From positions 148,720-212,719 of the forward strand of contig JASJBF010000031.1 in NCBI GenBank assembly GCA_030066685.1: DNA of 64,000 nt, written 5' to 3'. This stretch comes from Kiloniellales bacterium. Lineage in GTDB: Bacteria > Pseudomonadota > Alphaproteobacteria > Kiloniellales > JAKSBE01. The notes beneath the pieces are model-generated. The model made no database searches. It saw only the letters and a program-made list of their open reading frames with translations, and was not told the DNA's origin. The position numbers and the translations under genes are program-made. This document shows, piece after piece, positions 1 to 8,243 of the stretch (position 1 is the stretch's first letter; each line of letters starts with the position of its first letter).

Positions 1-30
1 GGCTGATGTCGGACGCGGCCCGTCACCGCC

Positions 31-108
31 TCATACCAGGCCCTTGACCCCGTCGATGAAGTGGCGGGCGCCGAGGTCGGCGTCTACGACTTCATGGCCA
101 TCCCGGAA
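31..108 (-). pseudogene. 3' remnant of a TetR-family gene
   Basis: The last 25 codons of this frame, ending FIDGVKGLV, align without gaps over the final stretch to the end of the intact TetR gene nearby (669-1265, ending FINGVKGLA), and the two DNA segments are visibly similar up to the stop codon. Upstream of this tail the frame no longer resembles a TetR ligand domain and no helix-turn-helix is found in any frame. It therefore looks like the decayed end of a duplicated regulator. It could also be the end of a very diverged gene; the match is short. Confidence 0.4.
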
Positions 109-262
109 GGCTTGGAGATCCTGCGCGGCCTCGACCCTTGCCCCGTCGACGCCCGCGGCCGGCAACTCCGGCTCCGACCGCATCGCGACGGCCATTCCAT
201 CCCCGCCGAATGGGTCGCCACGGGCCATGACTGGATGCTGAGCTTCCCGGAGCGAGTCCGGG

Positions 263-550
263 TCAATCGGAGCTCTCTTCGGCTGCGGCCGCTTCGCCCT
301 GTTTCTCCGCCGCCTTGGCCTTCTCTCCGCAGTCGGCCGAGCGCGTCTTGTCAGCGCGCAGTTCCAGCGGCACCTTGCAGTCGTTCACCCGCTGCGGGTC
401 AAAGGCCTTGCCCGCTTGGCGCTCCTTGGCTGTCTTGGGCGGAGGCGCGGAAGCGCCGGCCTCCTCTGCAACCACTGGTTCTTCAGGAGGACCAGCCAAT
501 ATGAGCGCCGCGAGGAGAAGGCTTCCATAGGTCCCGAGCCGTCGCTTCAT
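263..550 (-). CDS. small secreted hypothetical protein
   Basis: A 95-residue protein starting MKRRLGTYGSLLL, a typical signal peptide (basic N-terminus, then a Leu/Ala core to about residue 20). The longer reading with ten extra residues in front would bury that signal, so the inner ATG is preferred. The mature part is low in complexity, rich in Ala, Glu and Lys, and carries two Cys that could form a disulfide (around NDCKVP and SADCGE). I recognise no domain. It lies alone between the TetR remnant and the TetR gene. Export to the periplasm is inferred from the N-terminus only. Confidence 0.55.
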   Translation of the reverse strand: MKRRLGTYGSLLLAALILAGPPEEPVVAEEAGASAPPPKTAKERQAGKAFDPQRVNDCKVPLELRADKTRSADCGEKAKAAEKQGEAAAAEESSD

Positions 551-668
551 AGTGTCCACCGCCGATGCCGGCGACTTCACCCCTTCACAAGTGCGGCGCC
601 AGTTGTCATGTGCTTACGATCTCAGACCAGCCATCTTAAGTCTGTTTGGCGATCCGCAATAGCTTGCC

Positions 669-1265
669 CTATGCCAATCCCTTCACCCCGTTGATGAAGA
701 GGCGGGTGGCGAGGTCGGCGTAGTCTTCGAGGCCGAGCGGGCCGTCCTTGCGGAACCAGGTGAAGTGCCAGTTGAGCATGCCGAGCAGGGACATGGTCAC
801 CGGCTTGATCAGGCTTGGTTCCTTGCCGAGTGCGGGATTGAGGGCAGCCACCGCGGCGGCGAAGACCGCGACGATCTCGCGCTCCAGGGCACGGATCCGA
901 CCCTGCTGCGCGGGCGCCAGGACGCCGAGCTCGCTGAGCAGGACCTTGTGCTTGGCGTCGGAGTCCCGATAGGCCTCGAGCAGGGCGAAGACCAGGGCGC
1001 GGAGGCGGGCCTCGGGGTCCGGGCCGGGCCGGTCGGCGGCCTGCACGGCGTCGCGCAGCATGCGGATGTGGTCGTGCAGGATGTCGAAGAGGATCGCCTC
1101 CTTGCTCTCGTAGTAGTGATAGATCCAGGCCTTGGAGGCGTTGCACTCGCGCGACAGGGTCGAGATCGAGGTCCGGGCGAAGCCGTGGCGGGCGAAGAGC
1201 CCGGCGGCCCGGTCCAGGATTTCCTGCCGGCGCTCGTCGTAGGCTTCGGAGCGGACCCGCGCCAT
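669..1265 (-). CDS. paaR: TetR/AcrR regulator, probable phenylacetate repressor
   Basis: A 198-residue protein of normal TetR length. Residues about 11-60 form the DNA-binding domain: ILDRAAGLFARHGF, TSISTLSRECNAS, then WIYHYYESKEAIL, the usual recognition helix and following helix. The rest is the helical ligand-binding and dimer domain. It lies at the downstream end of the minus-strand paa genes, and a perfect TetR-type palindrome sits between the two divergent paa arms at 5742-5755. From this context I infer that it represses the paa genes and is released by phenylacetyl-CoA, as known for PaaR regulators. The gene name is inferred from context. Confidence 0.8.
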   Translation of the reverse strand: MARVRSEAYDERRQEILDRAAGLFARHGFARTSISTLSRECNASKAWIYHYYESKEAILFDILHDHIRMLRDAVQAADRPGPDPEARLRALVFALLEAYRDSDAKHKVLLSELGVLAPAQQGRIRALEREIVAVFAAAVAALNPALGKEPSLIKPVTMSLLGMLNWHFTWFRKDGPLGLEDYADLATRLFINGVKGLA

Positions 1266-1313
1266 GGGCTAGCGTGCCTCAGCGGCAGTGGAGTGCCGAA
1301 GGTGGCGAGGGCG

Positions 1314-1457
1314 GTGTTCCCCCCTCACCCGGCGAGGGCTTCGCCCCTGCCACCCTCTCCCTCCAGGGGAGAGGGTGTTAGGCGCGGAGCCGCGTCGACG
1401 CCAACCCTCTCCCGGGGGAGAGGGTGGCCGCGTAGCGGCCGGGTGAGGGGGGAACAC
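1314..1457. repeat. palindromic intergenic repeat with 19-bp inverted ends
   Basis: The element begins GTGTTCCCCCCTCACCCGG and ends with its exact reverse complement at 1439-1457. Inside are two further imperfect palindromes built on CCCTCTCCC / GGGAGAGGG and a GGCCGCGTAGCGGCC core. It separates the TetR gene from paaK and should form a large cruciform or RNA hairpin. The layout is typical of dispersed repeats in high-GC proteobacterial genomes; it encodes nothing. Confidence 0.85.
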
Positions 1458-1492
1458 CGGCGTAGTGTCATAAAGTTGAGCTTCTCGTGTCA

Positions 1493-2803
1493 CTACGACT
1501 GGCCCCTCAGGTCGATGACGCGGCGGGCCTTGCCGACGGAGCGTTCGACCTGGCCCGGGTCGGTGACCTTGATCCGGGCGGTCACGCCGACCAGGCTTTT
1601 GATGTGCTGGGCCAGCTCCTTGGCCTGGGCGTCGCGGCCGTCGCCTTCGGGCAGGTCGGCGCGGGCCTCGACCAGGATAATCATCTCGTCCATGCGGCCC
1701 TCGCGGCGCAGCTCGATCTGGTAGTGCGGAGCCAGGCCCTCGCACTTCAGGATCATCTCCTCGATCTGGGTCGGGAAGACGTTGACCCCGCGCACGATCA
1801 TCATGTCGTCGCTGCGGCCGGTGACCTTCTCCATGCGCCGCAGGCTCCGCGCCGTGCCAGGCAGGAGGCGGGTCAGGTCGCGGGTCCGGTAGCGGACCAC
1901 CGGCATGGCCTCCTTGGTCAGCGATGTAAAGACCAGCTCGCCGATCTCGCCGTCGGGCAGGACCTCGCCGGTCACCGGATCGATGATCTCGGGATAGAAG
2001 TGATCCTCCCAGACGTGCAGGCCGTCCTTGGTCTCGACGCATTCGTTGGCGACTCCGGGGCCCATGACCTCCGAGAGGCCGTAGATGTCGACCGCGTGCA
2101 TGTCGAAGGTCTGCTCGATCTCGCGGCGCATCGACTCGGTCCAGGGCTCGGCACCGAAGATCCCGACCTTGAGGGAGGAGGCGCGGGGGTCGAAGCCCTG
2201 GTTCCGGAACTCGTCCAGGATCGAGAGCATGTAGGAGGGGGTCACCATGATGACCTCGGGCGCGAAGTCCCGGATCAGCTGGACCTGGCGCTCGGTCATG
2301 CCGCCGGAAACCGGGATCACGGTGCAGCCCAGTTTCTCGGCGCCGTAGTGGGCGCCGAGACCGCCGGTGAAGAGGCCGTAGCCGTAGGCGACGTGGACCT
2401 TGTCGCCGCGCCGGCCGCCCGAGGCGCGGATCGAGCGCGCCACCACCTGGGCCCAGACCTCGACGTCGTTCCGAGTGTAGCCGACCACCGTCGGCTTGCC
2501 CGTGGTGCCGGAGGAGGCGTGGATGCGCACCACCTGCTCGCGCGGGACCGCGAACATGCCGAAGGGATAGTTGACGCGCAAGTCGTCCTTGGTGGTAAAG
2601 GGGAAGGCCGCCAAGTCTTCGAGCGATTTCAGATCGTCCGGGTGTACCCCCTTGACGTCGAACGCTTTCTTGTAGTGCGGCACGTGGTCGTAGGCGCGCC
2701 TCAGGCTGGCCTGCATGCGCTCCAGCTGCAGCGCGGCGATCTCGTCCCGCGAGGCCTTCTCGATGTGCTCCAGGTCCGCCCGTTGCGGCGTCAGATCCTC
2801 CAT
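1493..2803 (-). CDS. paaK: phenylacetate-CoA ligase
   Basis: A 436-residue AMP-forming ligase that activates phenylacetate to phenylacetyl-CoA with ATP and CoA, the entry step of the Paa pathway. The adenylate-forming P-loop motif SSGTTGKPT is at residues 97-105, followed by IYGLSEVMGPG (about 240) and the RTRDL motif (about 305). The C-terminal swivel domain begins near GRSDDMMIVRGVNVFP, a very typical PaaK sequence. Length matches the family (430-440). It lies in the minus-strand operon after pcaF/paaJ and before the TetR gene, with palindromic repeats on both sides. The start MEDLTPQRADLE fits PaaK N-termini. Confidence 0.96.
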   Translation of the reverse strand: MEDLTPQRADLEHIEKASRDEIAALQLERMQASLRRAYDHVPHYKKAFDVKGVHPDDLKSLEDLAAFPFTTKDDLRVNYPFGMFAVPREQVVRIHASSGTTGKPTVVGYTRNDVEVWAQVVARSIRASGGRRGDKVHVAYGYGLFTGGLGAHYGAEKLGCTVIPVSGGMTERQVQLIRDFAPEVIMVTPSYMLSILDEFRNQGFDPRASSLKVGIFGAEPWTESMRREIEQTFDMHAVDIYGLSEVMGPGVANECVETKDGLHVWEDHFYPEIIDPVTGEVLPDGEIGELVFTSLTKEAMPVVRYRTRDLTRLLPGTARSLRRMEKVTGRSDDMMIVRGVNVFPTQIEEMILKCEGLAPHYQIELRREGRMDEMIILVEARADLPEGDGRDAQAKELAQHIKSLVGVTARIKVTDPGQVERSVGKARRVIDLRGQS

Positions 2804-2880
2804 GGCGCTCTCCCTCGTAATCCGTCCCAGTTGGATGGCTCCTTTTCAGCCTTCATGTCCCGCAGGTGGCCTTCGCAACC

Positions 2881-2959
2881 CTGTCATCACCGGACTTGAT
2901 CCGGTGATCCATGGCGCAGGCGTCTCGATGGATACCCGGGTCAAGCCCGGGGATGACAG
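2881..2959. repeat. dispersed palindromic repeat, copy 1
   Basis: Bounded by CTGTCATC and GATGACAG, with two back-to-back hairpins (ACCGGACTTGATCCGGT and CCCGGGTCAAGCCCGGG) around a TCCATGG...GATGGAT centre. Two related copies follow at 4703-4802 and 9476-9553. It lies between paaK and the thiolase gene. Confidence 0.85.
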
Positions 2960-3006
2960 CGAGACGGTGGTTGACGTCAGTGCGACGACGGATGGCTCGC
3001 ATTGCC

Positions 3007-4209
3007 TCACGCCCGCTCCAGCAGGAGCGCGATGCCCTGGCCGACGCCAATGCACATGGTGCAAAGGGCGTGCCGGGCATCGCGTTCCCTGAGCTCGAGG
3101 GCCGCGGTCAGGGCCAGGCGGGCGCCGCTCATGCCCAGTGGGTGGCCGAGGGCGATGGCGCCGCCGTTGGGGTTCACGTGCTCGGCGTCGTCGGGCAGGC
3201 CGAGCTGACGCAGCACGCCGAGGGCCTGGGCGGCGAAGGCCTCGTTGAGTTCGATGACCTCTATCTCCTGGAGCTTGACCCCCACCCGCTCCAGCAGCTT
3301 TTTGGTCGCGGGCGCCGGGCCCATGCCCATGATCCGCGGCGGCACGCCGGCGGTGGCCATGGCGGTCACCTTGGCGATGGGCTCGAGGCCGTGTTTCTCG
3401 GCCGCCTCGGGCGAGGCGATCAGCAGCGCGGCGGCGCCGTCGTTGACCCCCGAGGCGTTGCCCGCGGTGACGCAGCCGCCCTCGCGGAAGGGCGCCTTGA
3501 GGGCCGCCAGCTTCTCCAGGCTGGTCGCCCGTGGATGCTCGTCGCGCTCGACCAGGATCGGATCGCCGCGGCGCTGCGGGATCGAGACGGGCACGATCTC
3601 CTGGGCCAGGCGGCCGTTCTCCTGGGCCGCCGCAGCGCGCGCCTGGGAGCGCAGGGCGAAGGCGTCCTGGTCCTCGCGGCCGATCTGGAACTCCTCGGCG
3701 ACGTTCTCGGCGGTCTCGGGCATGGAATCGATGCCGTACCGGGCCTTGATCGCCTTGTTGACGAAGCGCCAGCCGATGGTGGTGTCGAAGATCTCGGCCT
3801 TGCGGGAGAAGGGCTGGTCGGCCTTGCCCATGACGAAGGGCGCGCGGCTCATGGACTCGACGCCGCCGGCCACTATCACCTCGGCCTCGCCGCACTTGAT
3901 CGCCCGGGCCGCGCTGCCGACCGCATCGAGGCCGGAGCCGCAGAGCCGGTTGAAGGTCGCCCCCGCCACGCTGTCGGGCAGGCCGGCCAGGAGTCCCGCC
4001 ATGCGCGCGACGTTGCGGTTGTCCTCGCCGGCCTGATTGGCGCAGCCGAGCAGGACGTCGTCGACCGCCTCGCCGGCAACCTGAGGGACCTTCTCCATAA
4101 GCGACTTGATGGCGTGGCCGGCCAGGTCGTCCGGCCGCACCGCGGAGAGGGCGCCGCCGTAGCGGCCGATCGGCGTGCGCACGCCGGCGCAGATGTAGGC
4201 CTCGCGCAT
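3007..4209 (-). CDS. pcaF: 3-oxoadipyl-CoA / acetyl-CoA acyltransferase (thiolase)
   Basis: A 400-residue thiolase that cleaves 3-oxoadipyl-CoA (and in the Paa pathway 3-oxo-5,6-dehydrosuberyl-CoA) into acetyl-CoA and succinyl-CoA; the paa-locus name would be paaJ. The nucleophile is Cys90 in [13 protein letters not shown]. The catalytic His lies in [14 protein letters not shown] (about 356) and the second Cys in CIGVGQG near the C-terminus. The start [19 protein letters not shown] is the standard degradative thiolase start. A longer open frame continues upstream but would overlap all of paaI, so the ATG at 4209 is used; it overlaps the paaI stop by one base, which suggests translational coupling. 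Confidence 0.93.
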   Translation of the reverse strand: MREAYICAGVRTPIGRYGGALSAVRPDDLAGHAIKSLMEKVPQVAGEAVDDVLLGCANQAGEDNRNVARMAGLLAGLPDSVAGATFNRLCGSGLDAVGSAARAIKCGEAEVIVAGGVESMSRAPFVMGKADQPFSRKAEIFDTTIGWRFVNKAIKARYGIDSMPETAENVAEEFQIGREDQDAFALRSQARAAAAQENGRLAQEIVPVSIPQRRGDPILVERDEHPRATSLEKLAALKAPFREGGCVTAGNASGVNDGAAALLIASPEAAEKHGLEPIAKVTAMATAGVPPRIMGMGPAPATKKLLERVGVKLQEIEVIELNEAFAAQALGVLRQLGLPDDAEHVNPNGGAIALGHPLGMSGARLALTAALELRERDARHALCTMCIGVGQGIALLLERA

Positions 4210-4661
4210 CAGGTCGTTTCCTCCTCTGCCAGCTCCGGGACCAGGTGGCCCTTGATGGTCCGCGAATGGCCGCGGAACTCGGCGATCGGCACGCCGTCCT
4301 GGTTGTCGACGCGGATGTCGTAGATGCCGCTGCGGCCGTTGAGACTGCGCTCCTCGGCGCGGGCGGTCAGGCGGTCGCCCAGCCTCGCGGGCGCCAGGAA
4401 GGTGACGCTGCAGTGCTGGGCCACGGTCACCCTGTTGTAGGCGTTGCAGGCGAAGGCGAAAGCGGAATCGGCCAGGGTGAAGATCAGTCCGCCATGGCAA
4501 ATCTCGTGGCCGTTGATCATGCTGTCGGTGACGGTCATCGACAGGGTCGCGGTCCCGGGCCCGACCGCGTCGAGGCTCATGCCCAGCGCCTGGGAGGCCC
4601 GGTCGTCGCGCCACATGGCCTCGGCGCAGCGCCGGGCGAGCTCCTCGGGGGGGACGGTCAT
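4209..4661 (-). CDS. paaI: hydroxyphenylacetyl-CoA thioesterase
   Basis: A 150-residue hotdog-fold thioesterase. The active-site segment INGHEICHGGLIFTLADSAFAF is the PaaI signature, with HGG and the catalytic Asp of LADSAFA. The following CNAYN and ITFLAPA-type strands (here VTFLAPARLGD) also fit. PaaI hydrolyses stalled hydroxyphenylacetyl-CoA intermediates and frees CoA. It lies second in the minus-strand operon after paaG and its stop TGA shares one base with the start of the thiolase. The length is normal. Confidence 0.94.
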   Translation of the reverse strand: MTVPPEELARRCAEAMWRDDRASQALGMSLDAVGPGTATLSMTVTDSMINGHEICHGGLIFTLADSAFAFACNAYNRVTVAQHCSVTFLAPARLGDRLTARAEERSLNGRSGIYDIRVDNQDGVPIAEFRGHSRTIKGHLVPELAEEETT

Positions 4662-4702
4662 GAGGGTTCCTGCCGAGTTCGCTGACCCTCGACATCCACT
4701 CC

Positions 4703-4802
4703 TCTGTCATCCCCGGGGCGCGTACGCGCGGCGCTTCGCGCGACCCGGGGATCCATCGAGCTAGCGGCACCATGGATGCCCGGATCAAGTCCGGGCATTA
4801 CA
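4703..4802. repeat. dispersed palindromic repeat, copy 2 (longer variant)
   Basis: Related to the copies at 2881 and 9476: CTGTCATCCCCGGGG ... CCCGGGGATCCAT, then CATGGATGCCCGG ... CCGGGCATTACAG. Its left hairpin has a longer loop with nested GCGCGTACGCGC and GCGCTTCGCGC palindromes. It lies between paaG and paaI. Confidence 0.8.
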
Positions 4803-4856
4803 GCGAAGTAAGGGACAGACGAGCGTGGGAAACCGGACATCCGCATTGTATGCCCC

Positions 4857-5654
4857 CTATCGTCCCTGGAACACCGGGGCGCGCTTCTCCATGAAGGCGG
4901 CGACGCCCTCGCGGTAGTCGGCGCTGCGGCCGGCCTCGCGCTGCAGGTCGCGCTCGAGGTCGAGCTGGGCATCGAGATCGTTGTCGAGGGAGGCCTGGAT
5001 CGCCTGCTTGATCTTGGCCAGGCCGGCGGTCGGCTGGGTCGCCAGGTGGCGGGCCAGCTTCTGCGCCTCGTCCATCAGGGCCTCGTCGTCGACGGCGCGC
5101 CAGACCAGGCCCCAGGCTGCGGCCTGCTCGGCGGTCAGCGTCTCGCCGAGCAGCGCCAGGCCCTTGGCCCGGGCCTCGCCGACCAAGCGCGGGAGGCTGT
5201 AGGTGCCGCCGCTGTCCGGGACCAGGCCGAGGCGGCAGAAGGCCTGGACGAACTTCGCCGACCTGGCCGCCAGGACGATGTCGCAGGCCAGGGCGATATT
5301 GGCGCCGGCGCCGGCGGCGACCCCGTTGACCGCGCAGATCACCGGCAAGGGCAAGTCCCTGAGCTTGCGAATCAAGGGGTTGTAGAAGGTCTCTAAGGTG
5401 TGGCCGAGGTCCAGCTCGACGTCGCCGGTGACGTTGCGGTCGCCCAGGTCCTGACCGGCGCAAAAGCCGCGGCCGGCGCCGGTCAGAAGCAGGGCGCGGA
5501 CGCTTTCCTCGGCCTCGGCCCGTTCAAGCGCGGCACGCAGGGCCAGGTGCATATCCTCGTTGAAGGCATTGAGCTTGTCCGGGCGGTTGAGGGTGATGAC
5601 GGCAACGCCGTCGCCGATCTCGCTGAGGATGCTTTCGCTGGTCTCGTCCGTCAT
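4857..5654 (-). CDS. paaG: enoyl-CoA hydratase/isomerase family, probable 1,2-epoxyphenylacetyl-CoA isomerase
   Basis: A 265-residue crotonase-fold enzyme. Key segments are LNRPDKLNAFN (CoA binding), GRGFCAGQDLGDR (oxyanion hole), NGVAAGAGANIALACD (second oxyanion strand), and LGLVPDSGGTYSLPRLVG with the catalytic Asp region. CAGQDL with PDSGGT is characteristic of PaaG, which converts the ring-epoxide of phenylacetyl-CoA to the oxepin. It is the first gene of the minus-strand operon and starts about 80 bp from the candidate operator. PaaB/PaaF-type hydratases share the fold, but context favours PaaG. The epoxidase that makes its substrate is outside this window. Confidence 0.92.
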   Translation of the reverse strand: MTDETSESILSEIGDGVAVITLNRPDKLNAFNEDMHLALRAALERAEAEESVRALLLTGAGRGFCAGQDLGDRNVTGDVELDLGHTLETFYNPLIRKLRDLPLPVICAVNGVAAGAGANIALACDIVLAARSAKFVQAFCRLGLVPDSGGTYSLPRLVGEARAKGLALLGETLTAEQAAAWGLVWRAVDDEALMDEAQKLARHLATQPTAGLAKIKQAIQASLDNDLDAQLDLERDLQREAGRSADYREGVAAFMEKRAPVFQGR

Positions 5655-5733
5655 GGGCAGGTCCCTTCGCGCGCCTCACCTCGCTCGCGTCACGCTTTCT
5701 CGGTCTTGCCAGGGCGATTGCGTGACAAAGATC

Positions 5734-5762
5734 TTGAAATGACCGACCGGTCGGTTAATTAT
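5734..5762 (+). promoter_or_regulatory. candidate paa promoter with TetR-type operator in its spacer
   Basis: TTGAAA at 5734-5739 and AATTAT at 5757-5762 are 17 bases apart, a standard sigma-70 arrangement pointing to paaN. The spacer holds the perfect 14-bp palindrome ACCGACCGGTCGGT (5742-5755). A repressor bound there would block RNA polymerase and also cover the start region of the opposite arm (paaG). The TetR protein at 669-1265 is the obvious candidate ligand. Confidence 0.7.
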
Positions 5763-5859
5763 TCTCGGGCAGCGGGAAGCTGTCAATCGGCCAAATACAC
5801 TTCCCTGCCGCGGCCCTCGCGGGTTTCCTTGGGCGCGCGATGCTCATAAAGGAAGACTG

Positions 5860-7533
5860 ATGACCGCATTCTACGATACGCACCGCGAGCTTCTGGAACA
5901 GGCGCTCGAAGCCATTGCAACGCGCGGCTACTGGAGCGCCTATCCCGAATCGCCCAGCAAGCGCGTCTATGGCGAGACCGCGCCGCAGGACGGGGAGGCC
6001 GCCTTCAAGGCCCTTCTGGAAAAGCCCTTCGAGCTGGATCAGCCGGGCGCGGCGGCACGGGTCGGCGCCGAGCGCTCGCCCTACGGTTTCGACCTCGGCA
6101 TCACCTATCCCAAGGCGTCGGTCGAAGAACTCATCTCCGCGTCGCGGGCGGCGGCGCCGGGCTGGGGCGCGGCGACGCCCGAAGACCGCGCCGGGGTCTG
6201 CCTCGAGATCCTGCAGCGGGTGAACCGGCGCAGCTTCGAGATGGCCCATGCGGTGATGCATACCACCGGGCAGTCCTTCGTCATGGCCTTCCAGGCCGGC
6301 GGTCCGCATGCCCAGGATCGCGGGCTCGAGGCGGTGGCCTACGCCTACCAGGAGATGGCGCGGGTGCCGCGGGCCGTGCTCTGGGAGAAGCCCCAGGGCA
6401 AGCACGACCCGCTGCGCCTGGACAAGAGCTACCGGATCCTGCCGCGCGGCATCGGTCTGGTGATCGGCTGCTCGACCTTCCCGACCTGGAACGGCTACCC
6501 CGGGCTCTTCGCCAGCCTGGCGACCGGCAACACGGTCATCGTCAAGCCGCACCCCGGCGCCATTCTGCCCCTGGCCATAACCGTGAAGATCGCCCGCGAA
6601 GTGCTTGAAGAGGCTGGCTTCGATCCCGACGCCGTCCTTCTGGCCGCGGACAGCGCCGAGGCGCCGGTGACCAAGGACCTGGTGACCCATTCGGCGGTCG
6701 CGATCGTCGACTTCACCGGCAGCCCGGCCTTCGGCGACTGGGTCAAGGCCAACGCCGCCGGCGCCCAGGTCTATGCCGAGCAGGCCGGGGTCAACTCGGT
6801 GGTCATCGATTCCACCGACAACTTCAAGGGCCTCTGCCAGAACCTGGCCTTCTCGCTCAGCCTCTATTCCGGCCAGATGTGCACGGCTCCGCAGAACCTC
6901 TACGTGCCCGAAGGCGGGATCGAGACCGAGGACGGCCACAAGTCCTTCGACGAGGTCGCCCAGGGCCTGGCTACCGCGGTCGACAAGCTGCTGGGCGACC
7001 CGGAGCGGGCGGCCGGCGTGCTGGGCGCGGTCCAGAACCCGGCGACCCTGGAGCGGGTGCAGAAGCTCGCGGCCGAGGCCGGAGCGGCGCTGCTCCGGGC
7101 ACCGCAGGCGAGCGAAGTCCCCGGCTTCGCCGAGGCGCGGACCCAGAGCCCGGCCCTAATCAAGGCCGAGGCGGGGCGGGGCGGCGCCTTCACCCAGGAG
7201 TGCTTCGGCCCGGTCGCCTTCGTCATCGCCACAAAGGATACGAATCAGTCCATCGCCGAAGCTGCGGGCCTGGCGGCGGAGAAGGGGGCCATCACTGCCG
7301 CGGCCTATTCGGCCGACGACGCCGTCCTCGACAAGGCCGCGGAGGCCTTCGGCAACGCCGGGGTGTCGCTGTCCTGCAACCTGACCGGCGGCATCTTCGT
7401 CAACCAGTCGGCGGCCTTCAGCGACTACCACGTCAGCGGCGCCAACCCGGCGGGCAACGCCTGCCTGACCGACGCTGCCTTCGTCGCCAACCGCTTCCGG
7501 GTGGTGGCGCAGCGCCGGCCCCACGCCGCCTGA
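5860..7533 (+). CDS. paaN: phenylacetic acid degradation protein PaaN (aldehyde dehydrogenase family)
   Basis: A 557-residue aldehyde-dehydrogenase-fold protein of the PaaN type, in place of the fused PaaZ of E. coli. The N-terminus MTAFYDTHRELLEQALEAI, then GYWSAYPESPS, is typical of PaaN. The NAD-binding and catalytic regions follow: GCSTFPTWNGYPGLFASL, NTVIVKPHPG, FTGSPAFGDWV, and the catalytic Cys in SGQMCTAPQNLYVP (about residue 346). It is thought to oxidise the ring-opened semialdehyde of the Paa pathway. No hydratase (MaoC) domain is attached, so a separate ring hydrolase is needed. It is the first gene of the plus-strand arm, 15 bases before paaY. Confidence 0.93.
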   Translation: MTAFYDTHRELLEQALEAIATRGYWSAYPESPSKRVYGETAPQDGEAAFKALLEKPFELDQPGAAARVGAERSPYGFDLGITYPKASVEELISASRAAAPGWGAATPEDRAGVCLEILQRVNRRSFEMAHAVMHTTGQSFVMAFQAGGPHAQDRGLEAVAYAYQEMARVPRAVLWEKPQGKHDPLRLDKSYRILPRGIGLVIGCSTFPTWNGYPGLFASLATGNTVIVKPHPGAILPLAITVKIAREVLEEAGFDPDAVLLAADSAEAPVTKDLVTHSAVAIVDFTGSPAFGDWVKANAAGAQVYAEQAGVNSVVIDSTDNFKGLCQNLAFSLSLYSGQMCTAPQNLYVPEGGIETEDGHKSFDEVAQGLATAVDKLLGDPERAAGVLGAVQNPATLERVQKLAAEAGAALLRAPQASEVPGFAEARTQSPALIKAEAGRGGAFTQECFGPVAFVIATKDTNQSIAEAAGLAAEKGAITAAAYSADDAVLDKAAEAFGNAGVSLSCNLTGGIFVNQSAAFSDYHVSGANPAGNACLTDAAFVANRFRVVAQRRPHAA

Positions 7534-7548
7534 CCGGGACGCGGTTCC

Positions 7549-8163
7549 GTGGCCCGCGTCTATGCCCTCGACGGACTGACCCCGGTCATCGATCCCAGCA
7601 GCTTCGTCCATCCGACGGCGGTGCTGATCGGCGACGTGATCGTCGGGCGCGGCTGTTATGTCGGGCCGGGCGCGGTGCTGCGCGGCGACATCGGCCGCCT
7701 GGTCATGGGCGACGGCAGCAACCTGCAGGACAACTGCATCGTGCATTGCTTTCCCGGCCGCGATAGCGTGATCGAGGCCGACGGCCACGTCGCCCACGGC
7801 GCCGTGCTGCACGGCTGCACGGTCAAGCGCAACGCCATGGTCGGGATGAACGCGGTGGTGATGGACGGCGCGGTGATCGGCGAGGACAGCTTCGTCGGCG
7901 CCCTGGCCTTCGTGAAGGCCGGCTTCGAGGTGCCACCGCGCCATCTGGTCGCCGGGGTGCCGGCCAAGGTGGTCCGCGAATTGAGCGACGAGGAGATCGG
8001 GTGGAAGGCGCGGGGAACCAAGGAATATCAGGAGATTGCCCGGCGCTGCTTGACCGGTTTGAAAGAAGTGCAGCCGCTCGAGGCGCCGGAGGCCGACCGT
8101 CCGCGCTTCGACGCGGGCGATCTCTTGCCCTTGATCGAGACCAAGCTGGGCGAGGGGTCTTGA
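7549..8163 (+). CDS. paaY: PaaY-like thioesterase / gamma-carbonic-anhydrase-fold protein
   Basis: A 204-residue left-handed beta-helix protein with a GTG start. Hexapeptide repeats run from about [14 protein letters not shown] to [15 protein letters not shown]. Metal-ligand histidines are seen in CIVHCFPG and in [12 protein letters not shown]. It then has [16 protein letters not shown], the usual end of the helix in PaaY, followed by a helical tail. PaaY proteins hydrolyse 2-hydroxycyclohepta-1,4,6-triene-1-formyl-CoA or related shunt thioesters. It follows paaN closely and is probably co-transcribed with it. Confidence 0.93.
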   Translation: MARVYALDGLTPVIDPSSFVHPTAVLIGDVIVGRGCYVGPGAVLRGDIGRLVMGDGSNLQDNCIVHCFPGRDSVIEADGHVAHGAVLHGCTVKRNAMVGMNAVVMDGAVIGEDSFVGALAFVKAGFEVPPRHLVAGVPAKVVRELSDEEIGWKARGTKEYQEIARRCLTGLKEVQPLEAPEADRPRFDAGDLLPLIETKLGEGS

Positions 8164-8243
8164 AGGGGTCCGGCAGCAGCGCCGGGCCGGACGAGGCGAA
8201 CGCGGCAGGCATGACCGCGAAAGGTCAGACAAGGAGGGAGCGA

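Noticed and set aside
2911..4323. 470-codon plus-strand frame opposite the thiolase, and the 470-codon plus-strand frame opposite paaK (1487-2899)
   Set aside because: Both are shadows of strongly biased GC-rich genes on the other strand; no motif is found in them.
3007..4788. 593-codon form of the thiolase
   Set aside because: The N-terminal 190 codons overlap all of paaI in another frame and are Arg/Pro-rich; the standard thiolase begins at 4209.
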